A DNA stretch of 64,000 nt from Ralstonia soli (GCF_023955655.1 NZ_JAMXHT010000002.1:124001-188000); one strand, 5' to 3'; positions 53,047 to 63,191 are shown, counted from the stretch's first letter. Translations and numbers: made by a program. The notes: generated by a model from the sequence alone, not told the origin.

Positions 53047-54207
53047 ATGCGGCTGCTACATGTCATTGCTTCCATCAATCCGGCGGCCGGCGGCCCGATC
53101 GAAGGCTTGCGCCAGTTCAGCGCCAACGTGGCCACGCATGGCGCCCGGGTGACGGTGTGCTGCAACGATCCGCCCGATGCGCCGCATGTGGCGCAAAGCG
53201 GACTCGATGTGGTTGCGCTAGGGCCAGGCAGGCTTCGCTATGGCTTCAACTGGCGGCTCGTGACCTGGCTGCGGGCGCACTGTCACGCATACGATGTGGT
53301 GGTGATTCACGGCATCTGGCAGTTTCACAGCCTTGCAGCGTGGCTGGCGCTGCGCGGGCGGCGTACACCGTACTTCGTCTTTACGCACGGCATGCTCGAC
53401 CCGTGGTTCAAGCAGCGCTACCCGCTCAAGCATTTCAAGAAGTGCCTGTACTGGCTGGTTGGCGACTACTGGGTCCTGCGTGATGCCCGCGCGGTACTTT
53501 TCACCTCGGAAGAGGAGCGGCTGCGCGCGCGCGAATCGTTCGGGATTTATCGATGCCGCGAGCGGGTGGTCACCTACGGCACGTCGTCGCCGCCGTCCGA
53601 CCGGGCATCGATGCGCCAGCAGTTCGCGCTCGCGTTTCCCGCTACGCAGGGCCGCCGCAATCTGCTGTATCTGGGCCGGATTCACGAAAAGAAGGGTTGC
53701 GATTTGCTGATCCGTGCCTTTGGCGAGGTGGCGGCACTCGATCCTGGTCTGCACCTGATCATGGCCGGCCCGTGCGATGCGGCGCTGCGCGAGACGCTCG
53801 ACCGCATCGCGGTACGTGCCGGCGTGGCCGATCGCATCACCTGGACGGGTCTGTTGCGCGGCGACCTCAAGTGGGGCGCGTTTGAAGTCGCTGAAGCCTT
53901 CTGCCTGCCGTCGCACCAGGAGAACTTCGGCATTGCCGTGGCCGAATCGCTCGCCTGCGGGGTGCCTGTGCTGATTTCCGACAAGATCAACATCTGGCGC
54001 GAAATCCAGGCGGACGGCGCGGGGCTGGTCTGTGACGATTCGGCGCAAGGCGCCGAGCAGGTGCTGCGTGACTGGATCGATACATCGGACCGTGATCGCG
54101 CGCAGATGCGTGAACGGGCGCAGGCCTGCTTCGAGCAACGCTTCCAGGGCGCTCGGTTTGCCAAATGCCTGCTCGACATTGTCGGCGAGGCACGTGCCAT
54201 GGCGTGA
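53047..54207 (+). CDS. Glycosyltransferase (GT4 family)
   Basis: A 386-residue GT-B enzyme: MRLLHVIASINPAAGGPIEGL at the N-terminus, VVIHGIWQFHSLAAWLAL, then NLLYLGRIHEKKGCDLLIRAF, ITWTGLLRGDLK and SHQENFGIAVAESLACGVPVLIS with the EX7E motif. Likely a transferase in EPS repeat assembly. A longer in-frame reading upstream lacks homology. It ends opposite a minus-strand gene across a hairpin. Confidence 0.88.
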   Translation: MRLLHVIASINPAAGGPIEGLRQFSANVATHGARVTVCCNDPPDAPHVAQSGLDVVALGPGRLRYGFNWRLVTWLRAHCHAYDVVVIHGIWQFHSLAAWLALRGRRTPYFVFTHGMLDPWFKQRYPLKHFKKCLYWLVGDYWVLRDARAVLFTSEEERLRARESFGIYRCRERVVTYGTSSPPSDRASMRQQFALAFPATQGRRNLLYLGRIHEKKGCDLLIRAFGEVAALDPGLHLIMAGPCDAALRETLDRIAVRAGVADRITWTGLLRGDLKWGAFEVAEAFCLPSHQENFGIAVAESLACGVPVLISDKINIWREIQADGAGLVCDDSAQGAEQVLRDWIDTSDRDRAQMRERAQACFEQRFQGARFAKCLLDIVGEARAMA

Positions 54208-54218
54208 GCGCCTCAGGT

Positions 54219-54242
54219 GTCCGGCCCAGGCGTTGGCCGGAC
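54219..54242. terminator. Bidirectional hairpin between convergent glycosyltransferase genes
   Basis: GTCCGGCC (54219-54226) and GGCCGGAC (54235-54242) form a perfect eight-pair stem with an eight-base loop in the 40-base gap between convergent stops. There is no clear T-run. Confidence 0.5.
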
Positions 54243-54247
54243 CGGAA

Positions 54248-55369
54248 TTATCCGGAAACGGCCTCTAAGTCGCCTGACTGCGCGGACGGGCTTTGCGATG
54301 GCGCCGTGGCCTGTCCGCGCACCCGCAGCGCCGCATCGACCACGCGTGCGCAGATGTCCTGGTTACCTACGCGATTGGCGCGTATGCGACGCATCCCGGC
54401 CAGGCGGATCGATTCACGGCGTGGGGCATCGTTAAGCAGCGCGCGGCACCAGAGCGCGCACTCGTCGACATCGTCCCAGAACACGGCTTCGCGGCCCTCA
54501 TTGAACATGGCCAGATGTTCTGTGGTGCGTTGGGCGCAGAGCAGCCCGCCTGCGTAAGGAATCTCCATCGTGCGCGTGGTGTGCCGGTCGCGGTTGCCGC
54601 TGGAAAGCAGGCCAATGCACAGCTTGCTGCCCTGGATGGCGGCAACGTACTCGCGGCCGCTCAGGGCGCCGCCGCGATAGTAGGGGCGCAGCGCGGGCCA
54701 GAGCGGCGACAGCTCCCACCGGCCGCCCCACACCGAGACGGGAACGCCGCGTGCGGCCAGATCGACGATGAAGCGATCGCGCTGCTCGTTGCGCATCCAG
54801 GTGCCGATGAAGGCCACCTCGGAGCGCAGCGATGGCGGGATTGCGGCGGGATCGTCGAACGGTGCGTGCATGACCTCGTCGTAGCTACGGTCGACGCGCA
54901 GGATCTGTGGCGCGCCCAGTGCCTGGAGTTCCTCAATGTTCTCGTCACGCACAACCACGCAGATGTCGTAGGCGGAGACGGCGTCGCGCAGGGTGCCAAA
55001 ACGCTGACCATCACGCGGCCCGGTAGGATCGTCGTGGTTGTAGAGCACGGTCGTGGCGCCGGTACTCCTGAGAAGTTCCAGGCATTCGAACCCGATCAGC
55101 TCGCCGCTGTCGACCCACACGATCTCCGGGGCATCCTGGTCCGTGACCGTGGCGCACAGGTGTGCCACCCAGTCTTGCATGGCCCACTGCAGGGCCCGGT
55201 AGCCGGTATGGTAGTGCAGGGCGTTCAGCCATCGATGGCCGAGTTGCCGGTCCATGGGCCGGAACGGGTCTGCGATCGTCACCGCGTGTCCCAGGCGGCG
55301 CAGCGCCTGCCCTCGGCACAGGGCGGTGCCGCCCTGCTGTGTCGCGCCCAGATAGAGGATGCGGGCCAT
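54248..55369 (-). CDS. CgeB-like glycosyltransferase
   Basis: A 373-residue protein of the GT-B class related to spore maturation protein CgeB: ARILYLGATQQGGTALCRGQAL at the N-terminus, LYNHDDPTGPRDG and VVVRDENIEELQALG in the middle, and LLSSGNRDRHTTRTMEIPYAGGLLCAQRT at the donor site. It is the second gene of a minus-strand pair, starting four bases after the polymerase stop. It probably adds a sugar to the EPS; the donor is unknown. Confidence 0.82.
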   Translation of the reverse strand: MARILYLGATQQGGTALCRGQALRRLGHAVTIADPFRPMDRQLGHRWLNALHYHTGYRALQWAMQDWVAHLCATVTDQDAPEIVWVDSGELIGFECLELLRSTGATTVLYNHDDPTGPRDGQRFGTLRDAVSAYDICVVVRDENIEELQALGAPQILRVDRSYDEVMHAPFDDPAAIPPSLRSEVAFIGTWMRNEQRDRFIVDLAARGVPVSVWGGRWELSPLWPALRPYYRGGALSGREYVAAIQGSKLCIGLLSSGNRDRHTTRTMEIPYAGGLLCAQRTTEHLAMFNEGREAVFWDDVDECALWCRALLNDAPRRESIRLAGMRRIRANRVGNQDICARVVDAALRVRGQATAPSQSPSAQSGDLEAVSG

Positions 55370-55373
55370 AGTG

Positions 55374-57023
55374 TCAGGCAGCTCCCCGGCCAAGAATGCG
55401 CAGGATCACCCGCGAGATCCAGTACGTGAATGCGTAGACCACTGCGGCCTCGATCCAGCCGCGCATGATGAACACCATCAGACCGGAGAGCGATTCCACG
55501 CCGGTAGCGGCGCTGGTCAGATAGAAGACCCACGTGTAATAACGGGTGACCGCCAACGGGCTGAACACTGGTGCCCACCGAGGCGGCCCCGCGACTGGTG
55601 ATGGGATGATGCGCCGCGTGGTCTGTGCATCCGCCAGTACAAAGATGAGGAATGCCAGGATGGCCAGTACGCCGGTGTACAGCCAACCGAACAGCGCGTA
55701 TCCGCTGCCGAAGATGGAGCCGGTGCGGAAGCCGCCGAGGGCGTCATAGTCACCTGTGACGGTGAACAGCATCAGGTCGCCCACCGATGATGTGGTCACG
55801 AGGGCTTTGTTCACCGGCAGGCCGAGTGCGTCGATCAAGGGTGTGGGGAAGACGCTCAGCACGCGTTGCCATTCAATGTTGCGCAGGTCCGATTGGGCGG
55901 TGCTATCCAGACGCAGCGCCAGATCGAGGGTGGCATCGGCGAACTTCATGTTGGCCAGTCGCGCCAGGAACAGGTTGTCGAGGTAACGCTCGTCCCAGGT
56001 CTGGTTGTTGTCGGTGGCGTCGGCGATCCGGCGTTCGCGGATCGCATCTTTGTTCTGCATGGCTTCGATCGTGGCCGACAGGAGTTGGCCGGCCGATACG
56101 TCGTTGCGCTGCGATCGGGCGATCACCATGCTGGTGGCAAGATCCGCGGCCGGCCCCTGCAACAGCAGCATCACGATCAGTGCCGGCACCAGCCGGCGCA
56201 TGCGGAACAGGTGCCTCGGCAGTGTGTTTGTCACCAGGCCATAGCCCGCCAGCAGGCACAGCGAGATGATGCCGATCAGCACCAATGCACGGCTGTTGCT
56301 GCCGATCGATACAGCGGCCAGGACCACCGTATAGCCCGCCAGCATGAGCTTCCAGCGCGTATCGAGCGGCACCCAGACACGCGCACCGATCAGCGGCCGA
56401 ACCAGCATGCAATAAGGCAAGTAGGCCAGCGGGTACATCGCCTGCATGAACCGGTTGAGCGCACCGCCACCGCCGCCCTCCGCTGAACCAACCAGGAACA
56501 CCTGGTACATCATTGCGCACAGGCCGATGCCGCCCATGATCACGAGCTGCAGGTTGCCGGGCGTACGAAAGAAGCCGAGCGGCCGGTAGACACCATTGAC
56601 GATTAGCAGGCGCACGCGCATGGCCAGCGCACTCTTGCGATACAGCTTGTGCGTCCCGAGCAGTACGAGCAGGCACACGAGGGCGTGCCAGAACCCGAGT
56701 ACCGGATGCATGAGGTTGTAGGTCAGCGGTTTCCACTCGAGCAGCGTTGCCACGGGCGGTAGCAGGAAGTAGGAGGTGACGTAGCCGAACAGGATCGAGG
56801 TGGAGATCGGATAGGCACGCAGCCGTGCCGCGCGGCCTAGGATATGCACACCAAGTGCGCCACCGGCGATGACGACCAATGCGGCCGCTACGTTCTCGGC
56901 AGAAAGCCAGAGCAGCGATTGCATGGCCGCCACCGCCGACCAGCAAAGCAGGAATGCGGTGCGCCAGCGCCGGAAACGCATCGGCCGCGTCGCGGTGACG
57001 CTGCGCAAGGCGATTGTGGTCAT
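55374..57023 (-). CDS. wzy: Wzy-like EPS polymerase
   Basis: A 549-residue integral-membrane protein with about 11-12 helices and a large periplasmic loop near residues 290-400 (IARSQRNDVSAGQLLSATIEAM onwards). Low sequence conservation but the layout matches O-antigen/EPS polymerases; it is the only such protein in the locus. It would polymerise flipped repeat units in the periplasm. Two copies of the 14-bp motif lie in the divergent gap upstream. Confidence 0.72.
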   Translation of the reverse strand: MTTIALRSVTATRPMRFRRWRTAFLLCWSAVAAMQSLLWLSAENVAAALVVIAGGALGVHILGRAARLRAYPISTSILFGYVTSYFLLPPVATLLEWKPLTYNLMHPVLGFWHALVCLLVLLGTHKLYRKSALAMRVRLLIVNGVYRPLGFFRTPGNLQLVIMGGIGLCAMMYQVFLVGSAEGGGGGALNRFMQAMYPLAYLPYCMLVRPLIGARVWVPLDTRWKLMLAGYTVVLAAVSIGSNSRALVLIGIISLCLLAGYGLVTNTLPRHLFRMRRLVPALIVMLLLQGPAADLATSMVIARSQRNDVSAGQLLSATIEAMQNKDAIRERRIADATDNNQTWDERYLDNLFLARLANMKFADATLDLALRLDSTAQSDLRNIEWQRVLSVFPTPLIDALGLPVNKALVTTSSVGDLMLFTVTGDYDALGGFRTGSIFGSGYALFGWLYTGVLAILAFLIFVLADAQTTRRIIPSPVAGPPRWAPVFSPLAVTRYYTWVFYLTSAATGVESLSGLMVFIMRGWIEAAVVYAFTYWISRVILRILGRGAA

Positions 57024-57078
57024 GGAGGCTTCCCCGTGTCGATATCCGAAAGCCTAGCGGGGTCGCCCTGCGATGGAT

Positions 57079-57130
57079 GTGGGATAGCGCACCTAGGCAG
57101 CGCGCCCGAACGCTATGTGGGATAACGCAC
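57079..57130 (-). promoter_or_regulatory. EPS-locus 14-bp motif, tandem sites 3 and 4
   Basis: Site 3 at 57079-57092 reads GTGCGCTATCCCAC and site 4 at 57117-57130 reads GTGCGTTATCCCAC on the minus strand. They are in the same orientation 38 bp apart, in the gap between the polymerase (start 57023, minus) and a glycosyltransferase (start 57238, plus). Both fit the consensus at all 11 fixed positions, making this the strongest instance in the window. Confidence 0.7.
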
Positions 57131-57237
57131 GCAATGCAGCGTGGCGAAAATCTTTTCAAAAGATAAGGTGGGCTGCCGAACGGTGGCGGCCCCAGGCCGG
57201 TACCATGCTTGGCGGCATCCCCAGAGCGGAGTGGAGC

Positions 57238-58434
57238 GTGAAGATCATTGTGTTCGGTCATCCGGCCTATATGGGCAGCCCCAGCATGAATGGCTTCGCG
57301 ACGATGGTGGCCGACGGCATGCGCTCGCGGGGGCACGATGTGGAACTGTGGCGCCCGGAGGGGTTGGTGCGCCGCCTGGGTTTCGGGGCCCGCACGCGCA
57401 AATGGTTCGGCTACGTCGACCAGTATCTGGTGTTTCCCGTGGTGGCGTCGTTGCGGCTGCAGCGTGTGGGGCCGCAGGCGCTTGTCGTGCTCTGCGATCA
57501 TGCGCTGGGCATGTGGATGCCGTTGCTGTTCCGCCGCCCGCATGTCATTCACAGTCACGACTTCAATCCGCAGCGCGAGTTGGCCGGCGATTTTCCAAGC
57601 CGCAGGTTGAGATGGAGCGGGCGCCTGTACCAGCGGCTGATCCGCAAGGGGTTCGGCCTGGGCAGGACCTTCATCGCTGTTTCGCAGGCCACCGCCCGCG
57701 ATCTGGCCCGATTTCACCCAGGGCCGCCACCACATTGCGAGGTCGTCTACAACGGCCTGAACTATCCCTACCATCCGCTTGACGAGGCACAAGCGCTGGA
57801 CACCTTGCAAGGGCTGATTGCGCCGCCCGTCGCGCGGGGTATGCTGCTGCATGTCGGCGGCAACCCTTGGTACAAGAATCGGCTCGGTGTGCTGTCCCTA
57901 TACCTCGCCTATTGTCGGCTGGTGACGGCACCGCGGCCACTCTGGATGATCGGGGCGGAGCCCACGGCGCAGATGCGCGCGCTTGCGGCCGGTGCGGCGC
58001 ATGCGGGCGGTGAAGTGCGCTGGCTCGTCGGGTTGCCCACGGAGGCCGTGCACGCGGCATACGCACTGGCTTCCGTGTTCGTCTTCCCGAGCCTGGAGGA
58101 AGGCTTCGGCTGGCCCATCATTGAGGCGATGGCTTGCGGCACCCCTGTGCTGACCACTGACCGCGCGCCGATGAGCGAGATCAGCGGCGGGGTGGCGCGC
58201 CTGATCGAACGCATGCCCGAGAACGACCGCGACGCATGGGCAACGCGCCATGCGCCGGTGCTCGCGGAAATGGCGTCGTGGCCGGCATCGACGCGCCAGG
58301 CCGCGGCCGCGCGAGGATTGGCGCACGCCGCAGGGTTTTCTGCGCAGCACGCGCTGGATCAGTACGAGCGCATCTATCTTGACGTATTGCAGGAGCACAT
58401 CGGGACGCAAGTTCCGCGGCCGGCGAGGGAGTAG
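57238..58434 (+). CDS. Glycosyltransferase (GT4 family)
   Basis: A 398-residue GT-B enzyme. The start is taken as the GTG at 57238 (VKIIVFGHPAYMGSPSMNGFATMVADGM), behind GGAG; an ATG at 57115 would overlap motif site 4 and lacks homology. VIHSHDFNPQREL, CEVVYNGLNYPYHP and LHVGGNPWYKNRLGVL are followed by SLEEGFGWPIIEAMACGTPVLTT. It probably adds a hexose to the EPS repeat. Regulated from the same gap as the polymerase gene. Confidence 0.85.
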   Translation: MKIIVFGHPAYMGSPSMNGFATMVADGMRSRGHDVELWRPEGLVRRLGFGARTRKWFGYVDQYLVFPVVASLRLQRVGPQALVVLCDHALGMWMPLLFRRPHVIHSHDFNPQRELAGDFPSRRLRWSGRLYQRLIRKGFGLGRTFIAVSQATARDLARFHPGPPPHCEVVYNGLNYPYHPLDEAQALDTLQGLIAPPVARGMLLHVGGNPWYKNRLGVLSLYLAYCRLVTAPRPLWMIGAEPTAQMRALAAGAAHAGGEVRWLVGLPTEAVHAAYALASVFVFPSLEEGFGWPIIEAMACGTPVLTTDRAPMSEISGGVARLIERMPENDRDAWATRHAPVLAEMASWPASTRQAAAARGLAHAAGFSAQHALDQYERIYLDVLQEHIGTQVPRPARE

Positions 58435-58596
58435 CCCCACCGGCACCAGATGAGCACGTCATGTCCGAGAGCGAACTCAAGTCCGCCCGCCCGACGTGCC
58501 ATACGTTCGGCATCGATGCTCGCTGGCCGGAAGTCTCATCATCCGAGTCACGGTTTCCGAGGCCTGACTTTTAAGTATCTTCGGGAAAACCTGATC

Positions 58597-59424
58597 ATGA
58601 TGACGCAGACCGTGCAAGATGAAATCAACCGCAAGGCGTGGCGAAGCGGCGGTGCCCGGCGGCTCTTCGGGGCGCTGTCGGGCTATACCGACCCTGGCGA
58701 GGCCGGAGCGCTGGCGTATATCGCCGACGAGGTGAGGGGCAAGCCGCTGCTCGACGTCGGTGTGGGTGGCGGGCGCACCGTGCCGCTGCTCATGAGCCTG
58801 AGCGAGGACTACACGGCTGTCGACTACACGTCTGAGTTGGTCGATATCTGCCGGCACAATCACCCCGAGGCGCGGGTGCTCCACGCCGATGCGCGCGATC
58901 TGACACTCTTTGAAGACAACAGCTTTGCGCTGGTGATGTTCAGCTGGAACGGCATCGATGCGGTGGACCCGGTGGGACGCCAGGCGATTCTGCGCGAGTT
59001 TGCGCGCGTGCTTCGTCCCGGCGGCATCCTGCTGTTCTCGAGCCACAACATGCTCGGGCCCGGGTATCGAGAGAACCTGCTGAACATGCTGCACTGGCCG
59101 CGCGACTCACGCAATGCGCTGGATTTCGGGCTGAAGACGGCGCGGGTGATTGCCCGCCTGCCCAGCAGCGCCTTCAATTTCGTGCGGTATTCCCGGCTGA
59201 ACCGCCAATACGATGGCTTTGGCCTGCGTGTTTGCGCCGCACACCGGTTCGGCATCGTCATCTACTACACCGAGCTGGAAACGCAGAAGCGCGCGCTCTC
59301 GCATCTTGGCCTGACGACTGAGGCTGTGTTCTGCAATCTGCACGACCACCAACTCAGCGAGACAGACGATATGCGCAGCGTGTTCTGGTTCCACTTCGTG
59401 GCGCGCAAGCCGCTCGCGACCTGA
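58597..59424 (+). CDS. SAM-dependent methyltransferase (class I)
   Basis: A 275-residue enzyme: KPLLDVGVGGGRTVPLLMSL (motif I), YTAVDYTSELVDICR, HADARDLTLFEDNSFALVMFSWNGIDAV and EFARVLRPGGILLFSSHN. The start MMTQTVQDEINRK was chosen for homology; upstream in-frame codons look non-coding. It may methylate a sugar during EPS synthesis. It follows a glycosyltransferase after a 162-base gap without recognised sites. Confidence 0.82.
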   Translation: MMTQTVQDEINRKAWRSGGARRLFGALSGYTDPGEAGALAYIADEVRGKPLLDVGVGGGRTVPLLMSLSEDYTAVDYTSELVDICRHNHPEARVLHADARDLTLFEDNSFALVMFSWNGIDAVDPVGRQAILREFARVLRPGGILLFSSHNMLGPGYRENLLNMLHWPRDSRNALDFGLKTARVIARLPSSAFNFVRYSRLNRQYDGFGLRVCAAHRFGIVIYYTELETQKRALSHLGLTTEAVFCNLHDHQLSETDDMRSVFWFHFVARKPLAT

Positions 59425-59484
59425 TGCAGACTTGGCCTCTGAAGCGCTGCGGAGCAGGCGCAGGCAGCCGCGGCGGAAATGCTG

Positions 59485-60762
59485 TCAGGAGCGCCAGCTT
59501 TCCAGCGCGCCCCCGCACGTATCGGCGCTCGCGCCGTCCTTGATGTTTGCGCGCACCGCGCGCAGCGATTGCTCGAATCGGGTGAGAACGACATCACGTT
59601 CCAGATGCCGCTGCGCCCATGCCTGCCCCGCCATGCCAAGCGCTGTGCGTTGCGCGGGGTCAGCCGCCAGCACGGTAATCGCTTGTGCAAAGGCTTGCAC
59701 GTCGCCAGGTGCGACCACGACGCCGCACCGGTCAACCACATCGGCCAGCGCAGAACCCGGGACGGCTGTGGCGACGACCGGCCGGCCGCTGGCCAGCATG
59801 CCCGTCAGTTTTGACGGCATGACCAGATCGCTGACATCCGCGCGTTGCGGTAGCAGGTGAATGTCGGCGGCAGCGAGCAGCGCCTGAAACCGTTCCGTGT
59901 CTTGCACGGGCAGAAACTGCACGCGCGCCCGGCCGGCACATGCGGCTTCGAGCTCCGGGCGACCGGCGCCATCGCCGCAGAACACGAAATGGATGTCGGC
60001 CTGATCGCGTAACAGGGCTGCCGCGGCCGACAGCTGTTCGAGCCCCTGCTTGGCGCCCATGTTGCCCGCGTAGAGCACCAGCACCGTGTCTCGCGGGATA
60101 CCTAATTCATCGCGCATTGCCGCGGCAGATTCTGCGGGGGTGTCGTGCAACACCGCCCAGTTGGGTAACAGGATTGCGCGCGATGGATGGCTCCCTTTCT
60201 TGATGGCCAGCGCGACCATCGGTGGCGAGACCGATGACACCCGGTCTTGCTGCTTCAACAGGAATCGTTCAAAGCGCATGGCAAGCCATCGCAGCCAGGG
60301 GCGCCGCAGCATGCCAAGCGCAAATGCGGCATCGACTTCGTAATCCTGGATATGGAGCCACGCTTTGCTGCCGCAGCAGCGGCTGAGCAAGGTTCCGGCG
60401 GGGGCACACATCAGTGGCGGCTCGACCATGAAGACCACATCGGGACGCCACCAGAGTTGACGGGCCAGCACGGGCAGGCTGGACAGCGCAAAGCTGGCCA
60501 GATGCAGCAGCCGCAGCAGCCCAGACCGGTGCGCGGGAATCCAGATCGGCGTGCGCCAGACGTCCACGCCGTGAATGTGCTCGCGCCGGTATTGCCAGGC
60601 GCGATAGCCGTCTCCAATCTTCCACGCAGGATAGTAGGGGGGCGCCGCGATGACGCGCACTTCATGTCCGCGCCCCGCGAGCCATTCCGCCTGCTCGGTG
60701 GTGTACTTGCCGATACCCGTGAGTTCCGGCGCGTAGTTGAGGCAGTACATCAGGATTTTCAT
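59485..60762 (-). CDS. wcaI: WcaI-like glycosyltransferase
   Basis: A 425-residue GT-B enzyme that matches WcaI of colanic acid synthesis throughout: MKILMYCLNYAPELTGIGKYT, HEVRVIAAPPYYPAWKIGDGY, WLHIQDYEVDAAFALGML, LLPNWAVL, VLYAGNMGAKQGLEQL and LPQRADVSDLVMPSKLTGML. WcaI is regarded as a fucosyltransferase, which fits the GDP-fucose genes immediately upstream. It is the third gene of the gmd-fcl-wcaI unit. Confidence 0.88.
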   Translation of the reverse strand: MKILMYCLNYAPELTGIGKYTTEQAEWLAGRGHEVRVIAAPPYYPAWKIGDGYRAWQYRREHIHGVDVWRTPIWIPAHRSGLLRLLHLASFALSSLPVLARQLWWRPDVVFMVEPPLMCAPAGTLLSRCCGSKAWLHIQDYEVDAAFALGMLRRPWLRWLAMRFERFLLKQQDRVSSVSPPMVALAIKKGSHPSRAILLPNWAVLHDTPAESAAAMRDELGIPRDTVLVLYAGNMGAKQGLEQLSAAAALLRDQADIHFVFCGDGAGRPELEAACAGRARVQFLPVQDTERFQALLAAADIHLLPQRADVSDLVMPSKLTGMLASGRPVVATAVPGSALADVVDRCGVVVAPGDVQAFAQAITVLAADPAQRTALGMAGQAWAQRHLERDVVLTRFEQSLRAVRANIKDGASADTCGGALESWRS

Positions 60763-60802
60763 CTTGCGCGCGTGGTCGTGCAGGGTGGCCCTTCGAGTGT
60801 GG

Positions 60803-61786
60803 TCAAGCTGCCGGCGCTGGCTCGTGCGTGCTCAGCAGTCCGTTGGATAGTGCGTTGCGATAGGTGTCGAGCAAGCCTTGGCGCAGCGCAATGCGCGGGT
60901 GCCAGCCCGTGGCGGCGATGGCGCTACAGTCCAGCCGCTTGCGCGGCGTGCCGTCGGGCCGGCTCGCGTCGAATCCGATCGTGCCGCGGAAGCCCGTGGC
61001 CTCGGCAACCAGTGCTGCCAGCGCCGCGATGCTCACTTCGTCGTCGCTACCGACATTGAGCAAGCCGTGCGGCGCCGCACGCCGATACTGCGCCTCGGGC
61101 AGGGCCATCAGGTGCAAGCAAGCCGCTGCCAGGTCGTCGACATGCAGGAACTCGCGCAGTGGCCGCCCGCTGCCCCACACGGACACGTGGGCGTCGCCAT
61201 GCTCGGTGGCGTCGTGGAAGCGGCGCAGCAGGCCCGGAATGACATGGCTGTTTTCCGGGTGGTAGTTGTCGCCTGGGCCGTAAAGGTTGGTGGGCATCGC
61301 GCAGCGGTAGTCGGTACCGTACTGGCGGTTGTAGGTGTTGCACAGCATGATGCCGGCGATCTTGGCCAGCGCGTAGGGCGCATTGGTGGGCTCCAGGGCG
61401 CCTGTGAGCAGCGCGTCTTCGCGTATCGGTTGCTCGGCCAGTCTCGGATAGATGCAGCTCGAGCCGAGGAACAGCAACTGGCGCACGCCGCTCTGCCATG
61501 CCGCGTGAATGACGTTGGTGGCAATCGCGAGATTCTGATGGATGAACTCGGCTGGGAACGTGTCGTTGGCATGGATGCCGCCCACGCGTGCGGCTGCCAG
61601 ATAGACCTGGTCGATGCGCTGCGCGGCAAAGAAGGCGCGGGTTTGCTGCTGATCGCACAGGTCCAGCTCCGTATGCGTGCGCGTGATGATCTGCGCGTCG
61701 CCGCGTGCGTGCAGGGCGCGGACAATGGCGGAGCCGACCATGCCGCGATGGCCGGCCACATAGATGCGGGGCCGGGTGTCAGTCAT
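60803..61786 (-). CDS. fcl: GDP-L-fucose synthase
   Basis: A 327-residue SDR epimerase/reductase. The NADP motif is [13 protein letters not shown], then [15 protein letters not shown], the catalytic [10 protein letters not shown] (Tyr-x3-Lys) and [21 protein letters not shown], all diagnostic for Fcl/WcaG. It converts GDP-4-keto-6-deoxymannose to GDP-L-fucose. The ATG at 61786 overlaps the gmd stop by eight bases; an ATG three codons upstream is possible. Confidence 0.93.
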   Translation of the reverse strand: MTDTRPRIYVAGHRGMVGSAIVRALHARGDAQIITRTHTELDLCDQQQTRAFFAAQRIDQVYLAAARVGGIHANDTFPAEFIHQNLAIATNVIHAAWQSGVRQLLFLGSSCIYPRLAEQPIREDALLTGALEPTNAPYALAKIAGIMLCNTYNRQYGTDYRCAMPTNLYGPGDNYHPENSHVIPGLLRRFHDATEHGDAHVSVWGSGRPLREFLHVDDLAAACLHLMALPEAQYRRAAPHGLLNVGSDDEVSIAALAALVAEATGFRGTIGFDASRPDGTPRKRLDCSAIAATGWHPRIALRQGLLDTYRNALSNGLLSTHEPAPAA

Positions 61787-62966
61787 GATGGTCATAGGCG
61801 CGGAAGCCCGCCAGGCGCACCAGTGCATCGCGCCGGGCGGCGGCGTAATCGGATTCGATCATCTCGCGCACCAGTGCCTCGAAGCCGATGCGCGGGGTCC
61901 AGCCGAGGCGCACGCGCGCACGGCTGGCATCGCCCAGCAGGGTCTCCACTTCCGTGGGGCGGAAGTAGCGCGGGTCCACGCGCACGATCACGTCGCCAAC
62001 CTTGCAGGCGGGTCTTGCCTGGCCAGCGGTCTCGATGGCGGTAACCACGCCAACCTCTTCGGTGCCGCTGCCGCAGAAGCTGATCGAGATGCCGAGCGTA
62101 TGCGCCGCAAGTTCGACGAACTCCCGCACGCTGTGTTGCACGCCGCTGGCGATGACATAGTCCTCGGGTTGCGGCTGCTGCAGCATCAGCCATTGCATCT
62201 CGACATAGTCGCGCGCGTGTCCCCAATCCCGCAGCGCAGACAGGTTGCCCAGGTACAGCGTGTCCTGCAGACCGAGCGCGATGCGCGCGAGTGCACGCGT
62301 GATCTTGCGCGTGACGAAGGTCTCGCCGCGGATGGGGCTCTCGTGATTGAACAGGATGCCGTTGCACGCGTACATGCCGTACGCCTCGCGATAGTTCACG
62401 GTGATCCAGTACGCGTACAGCTTGGCCGCCGCGTAGGGGCTGCGCGGATAGAAAGGTGTCGATTCCTTCTGCGGAATCTCCTGCACGAGCCCGTAGAGCT
62501 CGGATGTCGAGGCCTGATAGAAGCGTGTGGTGCGCTCCATGCCCAGGATGCGCAGCGCTTCCAGCATGCGCAGCGTACCGAGCGCATCGGTATTGGCCGT
62601 GTATTCCGGTTCTTCGAACGACACCTGCACGTGGCTTTGCGCGGCCAGGTTGTAGACCTCGTCGGGCTGCGACTGCTGCACGATGCGCATCAGGCTTGCC
62701 GTATCGGTCATGTCGCCGTGGTGAAGGAACAGACGGCGATCGGGCTGCTGCGGATCCTCGTACAGATGGTCGATGCGCTCGGTGTTGAACTGCGAGCTGC
62801 GGCGCTTGATGCCGTGGACTTCATAGCCCTTGTCGAGCAGAAGCTCGCACAGATAGGCGCCGTCCTGACCGGTGATGCCGGTGATCAGCGCCCGCCGGGG
62901 GCGCGCGTTGTGCGTCAAGTCTGCTTCGCCGAGTTTGCTCACCGGTTGGAGGTCGTAGGCACCCAT
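61779..62966 (-). CDS. gmd: GDP-mannose 4,6-dehydratase
   Basis: A 395-residue [67 protein letters not shown], the catalytic [15 protein letters not shown] and [17 protein letters not shown]. It makes GDP-4-keto-6-deoxymannose from the product of ManC. AGGAG precedes the ATG at 62966; an in-frame TTG upstream was not used. About 30 N-terminal residues precede the fold. Motif site 5 is 116 bases upstream. Confidence 0.95.
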   Translation of the reverse strand: MGAYDLQPVSKLGEADLTHNARPRRALITGITGQDGAYLCELLLDKGYEVHGIKRRSSQFNTERIDHLYEDPQQPDRRLFLHHGDMTDTASLMRIVQQSQPDEVYNLAAQSHVQVSFEEPEYTANTDALGTLRMLEALRILGMERTTRFYQASTSELYGLVQEIPQKESTPFYPRSPYAAAKLYAYWITVNYREAYGMYACNGILFNHESPIRGETFVTRKITRALARIALGLQDTLYLGNLSALRDWGHARDYVEMQWLMLQQPQPEDYVIASGVQHSVREFVELAAHTLGISISFCGSGTEEVGVVTAIETAGQARPACKVGDVIVRVDPRYFRPTEVETLLGDASRARVRLGWTPRIGFEALVREMIESDYAAARRDALVRLAGFRAYDHHD

Positions 62967-63082
62967 TTCGTCCGTCGCTCCTGGCTTGTGTGTCCGCAAG
63001 CTGCACGTTGTTGACGTTGCGCGCCCCAGGCGGGGCGTGCATACCCGTCAGGCGACTGTATGCCGTGATGCCGCATGGCACT

Positions 63083-63096
63083 GTTGGATAGCCCAC
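63083..63096 (-). promoter_or_regulatory. EPS-locus 14-bp motif, site 5 (GTGGGCTATCCAAC)
   Basis: Read on the minus strand, GTGGGCTATCCAAC fits all 11 fixed positions of the consensus. It lies 116 bases before the gmd start, the same distance and orientation as site 2 relative to its gene. It sits in the 225-base gap 62967-63191, which shows nothing else. Confidence 0.65.
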
Positions 63097-63191
63097 AGAG
63101 AGACTGGCTTGAGAGACGTCGGCACCGGCACGGACCGGCGTCGCAGTGAAGGCGGTGCGTTGGCGGGCGTGCAAGGACGCCCGCGTGAGGA

